64,000 nt of DNA from Flavihumibacter fluminis. GTDB taxonomy: Bacteria; Bacteroidota; Bacteroidia; Chitinophagales; Chitinophagaceae. This document shows positions 18,255-25,176 of the stretch, one piece after another. The position numbers and the translations under genes were made by a program. The number at the start of each line of letters is the position of its first letter. Within the stretch, counting starts at the first letter, position 1. The DNA is taken from positions 248,001 through 312,000 of the forward strand of contig NZ_JAKEVY010000004.1 of NCBI RefSeq assembly GCF_021491375.1. The letters are read 5' to 3'. The notes under the pieces were generated by a model, which did no database searches, was not told the origin of the DNA, and was given only the letters and a program-made list of their open reading frames with translations.

Positions 18255-18515
18255 ATGTCTAAGAAAGTAACTACAACTCCTACCTCTCATACATCCGAAA
18301 GCTTATTCGGAAAGACCAACTATATCTGGATGCTGGCAGGTATTGCCGTGATTGCATTAGGATTATTACTGATGGCGGGTGGCAGAAGTGCTGATCCAAC
18401 TGTATTTGAGCAGAAAGAGGTGTACAGCACTACGCGGATTACCATTGCCCCGATTCTGATTATTGCCGGATTGGCGCTGGAAGTAGTGGCCATCTTCAAA
18501 AAGCCCAACTCCTGA
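18255..18515 (+). CDS. DUF3098 small membrane protein
   Basis: The 86-residue protein has two transmembrane helices (about residues 23-41 and 63-81) separated by a polar loop with [12 protein letters not shown] and [10 protein letters not shown], the signature of DUF3098. The family is found next to ftsX and uppP in many Bacteroidota, which hints at a role in division or envelope assembly. ATG 18255 is preferred over the frame start at 18225, which overlaps ftsX. A near-consensus TTATTTTG sits 5 bp upstream of the ATG. Confidence 0.85.
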   Translation: MSKKVTTTPTSHTSESLFGKTNYIWMLAGIAVIALGLLLMAGGRSADPTVFEQKEVYSTTRITIAPILIIAGLALEVVAIFKKPNS

Positions 18516-18525
18516 TCTTTTTTCC

Positions 18526-19356
18526 ATGAGTATTCTTGAAGCCATTATCATAGCCATCGTAGAGGGCCTGACCGAGTTTTTACCTGTCTCTTCTACGGGC
18601 CATATGATCATTGCCAGCTCCCTGCTGGGTATCCATACCGAATCCTTCACCAAATTATTTGAAGTAGCCATCCAGTTGGGAGCGATCCTGGCTGTGGTGG
18701 TGCTTTACTGGAAGAAATTTGTGGACTTTAAAAGTTTCAGTTTTTACATCAAACTGGCGCTGGCGGTGGTTCCGGCACTTTTGCTGGGTTTCCTGTTTTC
18801 GGATCAGATTGATGCCCTGCTGGAGAGTCCGCTTACAGTGGCCATCACCCTGTTATTGGGAGGTTTTGTACTGATATTCATTGATCGCAGTTTTCAACAT
18901 CCAAGCATACACGAGGAAGCTGAAATCAGTTATGGTAAAGCCATCATCATAGGTATCTGGCAGTGCCTGGCGATGATACCCGGTGTAAGCAGAAGTGCTG
19001 CTTCTATTATTGGTGGTATGCAGCAAAGTTTATCACGTAAGGTGGCAGCTGAATTTTCCTTTTTCCTGGCGGTACCAACAATGGCAGCAGCAACCGGCTA
19101 TTCCCTGGTATTAAAAGACTGGCCCGGGGCAAATGGCGTAGAACAGAAAGGATATGAAATGCTGCTCAGTTCCCAGGACAATCTGATAGCATTTATTGTA
19201 GGGAATATTGTGGCCTTTGTTGTTGCGCTGCTGGCCATCAAATTCTTCATTGGTTTTCTACAGAAACACGGCTTCCGCTGGTTCGGTTATTACCGGATTG
19301 TGGCTGGGGTAATTCTTCTTATATTGCTGTGGACAGGTGTCATCCATAATGGATAA
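18526..19356 (+). CDS. uppP: Undecaprenyl-diphosphatase (UppP/BacA)
   Basis: The 276-residue integral membrane enzyme dephosphorylates undecaprenyl diphosphate to recycle the lipid carrier for peptidoglycan and other surface glycans. Family motifs are clear: [14 protein letters not shown] near the N-terminus (catalytic Glu and Ser/His) and [10 protein letters not shown] in the middle (the second active-site Arg motif). Eight hydrophobic segments fit the known fold. It starts 10 bp after DUF3098, consistent with an ftsX-DUF3098-uppP operon. The truB gene that often follows in relatives is not present here. Confidence 0.95.
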   Translation: MSILEAIIIAIVEGLTEFLPVSSTGHMIIASSLLGIHTESFTKLFEVAIQLGAILAVVVLYWKKFVDFKSFSFYIKLALAVVPALLLGFLFSDQIDALLESPLTVAITLLLGGFVLIFIDRSFQHPSIHEEAEISYGKAIIIGIWQCLAMIPGVSRSAASIIGGMQQSLSRKVAAEFSFFLAVPTMAAATGYSLVLKDWPGANGVEQKGYEMLLSSQDNLIAFIVGNIVAFVVALLAIKFFIGFLQKHGFRWFGYYRIVAGVILLILLWTGVIHNG

Positions 19357-19383
19357 CCTCCTGTTCCAAAACCAAGCAACTGC

Positions 19384-20724
19384 ATGCAGACGGCACCAAA
19401 AAAAGTCATCAATGGTTGGGCCATGTACGATTGGGCCAACAGTGCGTATAACCTGGTCATCACCAGCACGATTTTTCCGGCCTATTTTGTAGCAATAACC
19501 TCTTCAGGAAATGGCAATGGCCAGCATAAAGTTTCTTTTTTCGGAAGAGAGTTTGTGAACACGGCCCTGATGGATTATGCCCTCAGTGTGGTCTTCCTGC
19601 TGGTGGCCTTCAGCAGCCCGATCCTCTCCTCCATTGCGGATTACAGGCGCAATAAAAAAGTATACCTGCGCTGGTTCAGTTTTATGGGCTCCGCCTCCTG
19701 TTTGGGATTATTCTTTTTCACCCCCGAACGCATTGAGTTAGGCATCATCTTCTTTTCCATTGCGGCTTTAGGGTATTGGGCGAGCCTGGTATTTTATAAT
19801 TCCTATCTGCCTGATATTGCTGCACCGGAGGACCAGGACCGCATCAGTGCGAAAGGTTTTGCACTGGGGTATGTGGGATCAGTATTATTACAAATTATTT
19901 GTTTCATTCTTATTCTCTATCCGGGAATTCTCGAAACTTTGTTTGGATTTGATCCAAAAGATAAAACCCTTGGTCCCCGATTTTCCTTTTTACTAGTAGG
20001 CATCTGGTGGTTCGGGTTTGCTCAATTCACGCTGCGCGTATTGCCCCTCAGCAGCAAGGCGGAGCGCAAATCCAAAAAACATGTACTCGTAAATGGATTC
20101 CATGAATTGCAACTGGTTTGGAAACAGCTCAAACAGATGGCTGTTTTAAAGCGATTCCTGCTTTCCTTTTTCCTTTACAACATGGGAGTGCAAACCGTGA
20201 TGCTGGTAGCAGCAGGTTTCGGAAAAAAAGAGATCTTCCCTAACCCGGAGGATGAACCCAAATTGCTGGTCACCATCATCCTGATACAGCTGGTAGCTAT
20301 TATTGGCGCTATTGGTTTGAGCCGGTTGTCAAAAAAAATCGGGAATATGTGGGTGCTGATTATAGCTGTAAGCATCTGGATCCTGGTGTGTATCGCTGGC
20401 TATTACGTACAGACACAAACGCAGTTTTATATTCTCGCTGCCTGCGTGGGATTGGTAATGGGTGGTATCCAGAGTATGAGCCGTAGCACCTATTCCAAAC
20501 TATTGCCTCCTACCCAGGACACGACTTCCTTTTTCAGCTTCTATGATGTAACAGAAAAGATCGCTATTGTGATCGGCATCTTTACATTTGGTTACCTCGA
20601 AGAACTAACCGGGAGTATGCGCAATTCAATCATAGCATTAGGCATCTTCTTTGTACTGGGATTGATCGCCTTATTCTATACCAAAAAAGCCTACGATAAA
20701 GCACATGCAACTATACACAATTGA
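19384..20724 (+). CDS. MFS transporter, UMF1/Atg22-like family
   Basis: The 446-residue protein has about 11-12 transmembrane segments. The N-terminal MYDWANSAYNLVITST is the hallmark of the UMF1 (Atg22-like) branch of major facilitators, and GGIQSMSRSTYSKLLP in the C-terminal half is also typical. Fungal relatives export amino acids from the vacuole; bacterial substrates are unknown. It begins 27 bp after uppP and its end overlaps the next gene by 20 bp, so it is part of the same strand-wise run. Confidence 0.88.
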   Translation: MQTAPKKVINGWAMYDWANSAYNLVITSTIFPAYFVAITSSGNGNGQHKVSFFGREFVNTALMDYALSVVFLLVAFSSPILSSIADYRRNKKVYLRWFSFMGSASCLGLFFFTPERIELGIIFFSIAALGYWASLVFYNSYLPDIAAPEDQDRISAKGFALGYVGSVLLQIICFILILYPGILETLFGFDPKDKTLGPRFSFLLVGIWWFGFAQFTLRVLPLSSKAERKSKKHVLVNGFHELQLVWKQLKQMAVLKRFLLSFFLYNMGVQTVMLVAAGFGKKEIFPNPEDEPKLLVTIILIQLVAIIGAIGLSRLSKKIGNMWVLIIAVSIWILVCIAGYYVQTQTQFYILAACVGLVMGGIQSMSRSTYSKLLPPTQDTTSFFSFYDVTEKIAIVIGIFTFGYLEELTGSMRNSIIALGIFFVLGLIALFYTKKAYDKAHATIHN

Positions 20725-21568
20725 TACGGGTTATTTCAAACTGGACGGTGGTGCCATGTTTGGTGTGGTTCCCAAAACCATGTGGAACAAATTGAATCCG
20801 GCAGACGAAAACAATCTCTGCACCTGGGCCATGCGCTGCCTGCTGGTACAGGATGGGAACCGGTTAATACTGATTGATACCGGCATTGGTGATAAACAGG
20901 ATGCCAAATTCTTTTCGCATTATCATTTGCATGGTGATAGCAGTCTCGATCGTTCGCTTTCCCAGCATGGTTTTCATCGCGATGATATTACAGACGTGTT
21001 TCTCACCCATCTGCATTTCGATCATTGCGGAGGTGCGATTATCCGCCAGGGAGATCAACTGCTGCCTGCTTTTAAAAACGCAACTTACTGGAGTCACGCA
21101 GACCACTGGAACTGGGCCGTGCATCCCAATGACCGGGAGAAAGCATCTTTTCTTAAGGATAATATTTTGCCCATCCAGGAGTCGGGACAATTGAAATTTA
21201 TTGAAGGGGAAACTGCGCCTATAGATGGCCGTTTGGGAGAGCTGAAGTTTACTGATAACTTCTCCGTAAGGCTGGTCAATGGCCATACCAATTCCATGAT
21301 GCTGCCTCAGATAAAGTACAAAGGCAGAACGATTGTGTATATGGCAGACCTCCTGCCTTCAGCTGCTCATCTGCCCATACCTTATGTGATGGCCTATGAT
21401 ATGTTTCCGCTTACCACCCTGCAGGAGAAAAAATCCTTCCTTGCAGAGGCTGTCGAAAACAACTACCTGCTCTATTTCGAACACGATCCTCAAATTGAAC
21501 TGGCAGAACTGGTGCAGACGGAAAAAGGTGTGCGGGCAGGGGAAACGCTGAAATTAACTGAGTTGTAA
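20705..21568 (+). CDS. MBL-fold metallo-hydrolase
   Basis: The 287-residue protein has the metallo-beta-lactamase zinc motif HLHFDH (His102, His104, Asp106, His107), an upstream LIDTGIGD strand, and later metal ligands in NGHTNSMM and YFEHDPQIE. This resembles the quorum-quenching lactonase/glyoxalase-II-like branch of small-molecule hydrolases. The substrate is not predictable. The ATG lies 20 bp inside the MFS gene, suggesting translational coupling. No signal peptide, so it is cytosolic. Confidence 0.88.
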   Translation: MQLYTIDTGYFKLDGGAMFGVVPKTMWNKLNPADENNLCTWAMRCLLVQDGNRLILIDTGIGDKQDAKFFSHYHLHGDSSLDRSLSQHGFHRDDITDVFLTHLHFDHCGGAIIRQGDQLLPAFKNATYWSHADHWNWAVHPNDREKASFLKDNILPIQESGQLKFIEGETAPIDGRLGELKFTDNFSVRLVNGHTNSMMLPQIKYKGRTIVYMADLLPSAAHLPIPYVMAYDMFPLTTLQEKKSFLAEAVENNYLLYFEHDPQIELAELVQTEKGVRAGETLKLTEL

Positions 21569-21592
21569 CCTCACCGGCCGGGTAAAGAAAGA

Positions 21593-22387
21593 CTACCGCA
21601 CTCCTACCAAACTACTGAGGGGATAACGCAGGTTGCGGTAAGACATCATGTCAACTTTTACACTTCCTACGCTGATCGGGCTCTCCACGCGCAGGGGGAT
21701 TTTGTTGCCATCGTCGCTTACCCAAACAGTCATCTTTTCGCCCCCTTCAAAAATGGTTCCTTTCACCAGCAGCGGCTTGAATTTGATGGCGCGGAACTTT
21801 CCGTACTTGGTTTTAATCGTTTCCTTACCCAGGTAACGGATGTAGAGATTATAGGTTTCATCATCCAGGAACATGGAAAAAGGAATTTTATCTCCAGGTT
21901 TGTATTTGCCGAAATCGATATTACGCGCATAGTAGATGGAACTCACTACATCCTGCACGCAGTTTGGAACATCAAACGTGCCATAGTTGGCGATCGCCTT
22001 ATTGGCTTTGTGATCAAAATTCACTGTTTGAAATTTCGTATACCCACCCTCGTACACATTCCGGATAAACTTGTGCGGCTGTAAAGAAAAGGTATCGATA
22101 TAGGACTCGTATTTATCCCGCACCTTAAAAAAGTTGTCATAGAAGCTATAGGTTTTTCCATCTCCTATTACATGATACACCGGGTTTCCATTCAGGTTGG
22201 TTAAACGGACAGAGAAATTAGCTTCACCTGCTCCGATATACATGCCGGCGAGTGTATAATAAACCTTGTAGGTGGTAGATTCTCCATCCTTAAATGCGAT
22301 ATTACGAACGCCACAAAACTCATTGTATGCATCCAGTCTTTTGGAAAACACCAGGCTTACGAATATGAACACTAAAATTCTTTTCAT
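21593..22387 (-). CDS. DUF3108 periplasmic protein
   Basis: The 264-residue protein has a signal peptide (cleavage near residue 20) and a beta-rich mature domain typical of DUF3108 (FKDGESTTYKVYYTLAG, VWVSDDGNKIPLRVESP). The fold is likened to lipoprotein-carrier beta-barrels and the role is probably in the envelope. It starts 1 bp after the upstream flippase-like gene ends, so the two genes are an operon. It converges on the MBL-fold gene with a 24-bp gap. Confidence 0.82.
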   Translation of the reverse strand: MKRILVFIFVSLVFSKRLDAYNEFCGVRNIAFKDGESTTYKVYYTLAGMYIGAGEANFSVRLTNLNGNPVYHVIGDGKTYSFYDNFFKVRDKYESYIDTFSLQPHKFIRNVYEGGYTKFQTVNFDHKANKAIANYGTFDVPNCVQDVVSSIYYARNIDFGKYKPGDKIPFSMFLDDETYNLYIRYLGKETIKTKYGKFRAIKFKPLLVKGTIFEGGEKMTVWVSDDGNKIPLRVESPISVGSVKVDMMSYRNLRYPLSSLVGVR

Positions 22388-22388
22388 C

Positions 22389-23405
22389 CTACTTCTTTTC
22401 TTTGACCGGACCGGAACCTACGAGTTTAATCCGGATGATCAGTAAACTACCAACAATAGCCGGGCCAATAAGGTTGATCAGCCAGATTCCCAGCGCTGCT
22501 GCAATGATACCCAACTGGTTGGTGCTGATCATTCCGAACAACTCCAGTGCCAGCTTTCCGCGAATCCCAATATCTGCCAGTGCAATAGTAGGAATAATCG
22601 CCATGATCAGAAACTGGAGGCTGATCAGCCAGGCAGCTACTCCAATTGCATCCGTCACGTTAAAACTTTGCAGTAGTAAGATATATTGAATAACAAATAC
22701 CGCGTACCGCAACACTGACCACCCAAGCACTCTTAACAAAATTGTAACCGGTAAATGATCCACCACCTGCAAAACCGGAAGGATTTTACCCGCTCCCGGA
22801 ATTTTTTCTGCAGCTCTTACCACCCAGCTGATGCGAAAATACAGCAGGATAGCCGCACCACTGATAAAACTCAGCAACCAACCCAGTGCCGGTACCCAAA
22901 TTTCCTGTAGGTTCCAATGCGAAGGCAGGTCCACAGATTGATAATTGGCATACCAAATCCAGAGTGAGATGGTACCAACTACCAATGTTACCAATACCTG
23001 GCTGAAACTTCCGATCAGGGTCAGTGATACCGATGCCATTCTTTTACCCTCCGGCAGATATAGCACCCGCCCACCATATTCACCAATCCGGTTGGGTGTA
23101 TTCACTGCAAATGCGAGTCCGGCTAGTGTTGCCTTAAACGCCTTTACCATGGATATACGATGCAGGGGCAATAAGAGTTCTCTCCATTTCAATGCTTCCA
23201 GTCCCCAGTTAGCCAACATCAGCACAACCACAGCAATCAGTTTCCAGGCATGTTCGGTTCTCAGGGTCTCCTGCATTTGTTGCCAGGTGGTTGTCAAATC
23301 GGGCTGGCTACTCAGTTGCCGATAGATCGACCAGCTCAACCAAATGAATATCAGGGGTCCCAACCAGTAGTTGAGAAAGATTTTGATATTTTTGCTGGAT
23401 ACCAT
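22389..23405 (-). CDS. Lysylphosphatidylglycerol synthase TM-domain/flippase-like membrane protein
   Basis: The protein has 338 residues from ATG 23405; the frame start at 23474 would overlap ruvC and is rejected. About eight transmembrane helices and the conserved block NTPNRIGEYGGRVLYLPEGKR, split here by its core NRIGEYGGR, fit the UPF0104/MprF-like membrane domain. Such domains flip or transfer lipids. There is no synthase domain, so it is a stand-alone flippase-type protein. It is divergent from ruvC with only 22 bp between the start codons. Confidence 0.75.
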   Translation of the reverse strand: MVSSKNIKIFLNYWLGPLIFIWLSWSIYRQLSSQPDLTTTWQQMQETLRTEHAWKLIAVVVLMLANWGLEALKWRELLLPLHRISMVKAFKATLAGLAFAVNTPNRIGEYGGRVLYLPEGKRMASVSLTLIGSFSQVLVTLVVGTISLWIWYANYQSVDLPSHWNLQEIWVPALGWLLSFISGAAILLYFRISWVVRAAEKIPGAGKILPVLQVVDHLPVTILLRVLGWSVLRYAVFVIQYILLLQSFNVTDAIGVAAWLISLQFLIMAIIPTIALADIGIRGKLALELFGMISTNQLGIIAAALGIWLINLIGPAIVGSLLIIRIKLVGSGPVKEKK

Positions 23406-23427
23406 CCGGGTTAAAAATAAGCGCTCG

Positions 23428-23997
23428 TTGAAAAAAACCTCACAAATAATTCTGGGTATTGATCCAGGCACCATTATTATGGGCTATGGATTGATAGCAG
23501 TGAACGGTCAAAAGCTCCAACTATTGCACATGAATGTGCTAAAATTGAACGCTAAAAAAGACCAGCATATCCGCCTGGAGCTGATTCATCGCCGGGTGGC
23601 CGAATTAATTCAGGAATACCAGCCGACCAGTTTTGCAATCGAAGCACCCTTCTTTGGAAAAAACGTACAAAGTATGCTCAAGCTGGGAAGAGCACAGGGT
23701 GTGGCAATTGCTGCCGCCATTCAAGCCGGACTCGAAGTATGTGAGTATTCTCCCAAAAAAGTGAAACAGTCCATCACCGGGAATGGCAATGCCGATAAAC
23801 ACCAGGTTTGGTCGATGTTACAGCGCATACTCACGATAGAAGAGAAACCCGAATTCCTGGATGCCTCGGATGCATTGGCAGTAGCGATCTGTCATCACTA
23901 CCAGACATCTTCTCCCATTCCCGGAGCAGGTTCCAAATTAAAAGGCTGGGAAGATTTCCTTAAGAAAAACGAGCACCGGATCAGGAAACCGGTCTGA
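23428..23997 (+). CDS. ruvC: Holliday junction resolvase RuvC
   Basis: The dimeric endonuclease cuts Holliday junctions with RuvAB in recombinational repair. Acidic active-site residues are present: Asp12 in ILGIDPG, Glu72 in FAIEAPFF, and the C-terminal pair in LDASDALAVAICH. Starting at TTG 23428 gives 189 residues, the normal family length, and the usual MKKxxQIILGIDPG N-terminus. The TTG at 23371 would add 19 unlikely residues and overlap the divergent gene. The C-terminal tail is slightly extended and overlaps the convergent HIT gene by 17 bp. Confidence 0.93.
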   Translation: MKKTSQIILGIDPGTIIMGYGLIAVNGQKLQLLHMNVLKLNAKKDQHIRLELIHRRVAELIQEYQPTSFAIEAPFFGKNVQSMLKLGRAQGVAIAAAIQAGLEVCEYSPKKVKQSITGNGNADKHQVWSMLQRILTIEEKPEFLDASDALAVAICHHYQTSSPIPGAGSKLKGWEDFLKKNEHRIRKPV

Positions 23998-24400
23998 ATA
24001 CTTCAGGATTTTCCAAATATGCCAGGATTTTTTCCTGTGCGGTTTTTAATTCCTCCGGACTCACTTTCAGTTTTGGCCTGGTGAAATTCAGGTCGTCTGC
24101 AGATTGCAACGGTACCAAATGCAGGTGTGCATGTGGTACTTCCAGTCCGATTACAGCAGAACCTACCCGCTGACAGGGAAATGCCTGTTCAATAGCGCGC
24201 GCGATGGGTTTTGCAAAAACCAGGATTTCCGCCAGGTAGGCATCCGGCACATCATAGAATTTATCTACTTCCATTTTTGGCACGACCAGCACATGGCCGT
24301 GTGTCATGGGGAATACATCCAGAAAGGCGTAGAATTTGTCATTCTCAGCGATCTTATAAGAGGGAATTTCGCCGTTGATCAACTTGGTGAATATGGTCAT
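23981..24400 (-). CDS. HIT-family nucleotide-binding protein
   Basis: The 139-residue protein has the histidine triad HAHLH at 90-94 followed by LVPL, and the N-terminal FTKLINGEIPSYKIAE of the HINT/Hit branch. These enzymes hydrolyse AMP-linked phosphoramidates or adenylated compounds in the cytosol. The start overlaps the stop of the upstream gene by 4 bp (minus-strand ATGA, 24397-24400), so both are on one transcript and share the promoter at 25109-25176. Confidence 0.9.
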   Translation of the reverse strand: MTIFTKLINGEIPSYKIAENDKFYAFLDVFPMTHGHVLVVPKMEVDKFYDVPDAYLAEILVFAKPIARAIEQAFPCQRVGSAVIGLEVPHAHLHLVPLQSADDLNFTRPKLKVSPEELKTAQEKILAYLENPEVFRPVS

Positions 24401-25104
24401 CTTGAGGTGATTGTTTGCAAATCTGCCCCCAATGACATCGTAATTTTTATATCCCGGGTTTCCCAGGTATCAAAAAATGGCTGCCAGCGTCCCATGTTGT
24501 AGAACATGCCAAAAACTTCATTCTCAAGGTTCTCGGTCCAGAGTTCATCTCTTGACGGACATTCCACATGGGTCACTTTGCCAGATGCATTGATGGTGAC
24601 CACAAAGGTATGATTCCAGTTGGGAATGGCATTCGCTTTATAATAGGCAGCACTGAAATAATCGATCAGGTTTTGAGTAGCGAACATGTACACCGGCTCG
24701 ATCTTCACAGCATACCAGCGCTTAAGTTCGGCCAGTTCTGCTGAGCCAAAACCTGCGGGAATGTGATCCAGTTCGATCCGGAAGCGATCTTCATTTTGCA
24801 CAAAAGCACCGCTAATTTTTTCACCCTTGTGATAAAAGATAAAATGCTCAAGGCTATCGGTGGGGGTTAAGCGAACCAGTACAGTATCCCCTTCATTAAA
24901 GAATACCCGGGGGCCTACCACTTTATCATTCTGAAACTGGCACTGCATCAGCGCATTGCCTTTTTTGTCAAAGAAAAGCCAGTCGCCCTGCTTGCGACCT
25001 TTTTTATCAATGGCATTCAGCTGCAAGCCATTCCATTTAATGGTCTTCTGTGCCTGAATGGCCAAGGGGAAAAATAACAGCATGAAAAGGAGTCGCCAAA
25101 TCAT
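24397..25104 (-). CDS. Secreted MORN-like/TonB-C-like protein, unknown function
   Basis: The 235-residue protein has a signal peptide (cleavage near AIQAQ, residue 19). Residues about 35-70 (DKKGRKQGDWLFFDKKGN and a repeat of this pattern) resemble MORN/YwqK-type repeats. The C-terminal part (FVVTINASGKVTHVECPS, later GRWQPFFDTW) resembles the TonB C-terminal fold without a membrane anchor. No function is known. It is the first gene of a two-gene operon with the HIT gene. Its promoter carries five 11-bp repeats, which places it in the same putative regulon as the TonB receptor and porin genes near 62 kb. Confidence 0.65.
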   Translation of the reverse strand: MIWRLLFMLLFFPLAIQAQKTIKWNGLQLNAIDKKGRKQGDWLFFDKKGNALMQCQFQNDKVVGPRVFFNEGDTVLVRLTPTDSLEHFIFYHKGEKISGAFVQNEDRFRIELDHIPAGFGSAELAELKRWYAVKIEPVYMFATQNLIDYFSAAYYKANAIPNWNHTFVVTINASGKVTHVECPSRDELWTENLENEVFGMFYNMGRWQPFFDTWETRDIKITMSLGADLQTITSR

Positions 25105-25108
25105 GGCG

Positions 25109-25176
25109 CAAAACTATCAGGCCAGTGTTACCAGAATGTATCCCCAATGTTACCGCAAGGTTACCGAATTGTTACC
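25109..25176 (-). promoter_or_regulatory. Promoter with five 11-bp direct repeats (putative PhoB-type operator A)
   Basis: Read on the plus strand, hexamers start at 25127, 25138, 25149, 25160 and 25171: GTTACC, GTATCC, GTTACC, GTTACC, GTTACC, each followed by a 5-bp spacer, so the period is exactly 11 bp. On the minus strand the nearest unit ends 10 bp upstream of TAGTTTTG (25109-25116), a perfect TAnnTTTG element. The ATG of the 24397-25104 gene follows after 4 bp. The repeats take the place of a -33 element, the usual layout of an OmpR/PhoB-type activator site. The last unit overlaps the stop codon of the upstream rhamnosidase gene. Confidence 0.7.

Noticed and set aside
23371-23427. Longer RuvC start at TTG 23371
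   Set aside because: It would add 19 residues not typical of RuvC and overlap the start of the divergent flippase-like gene.
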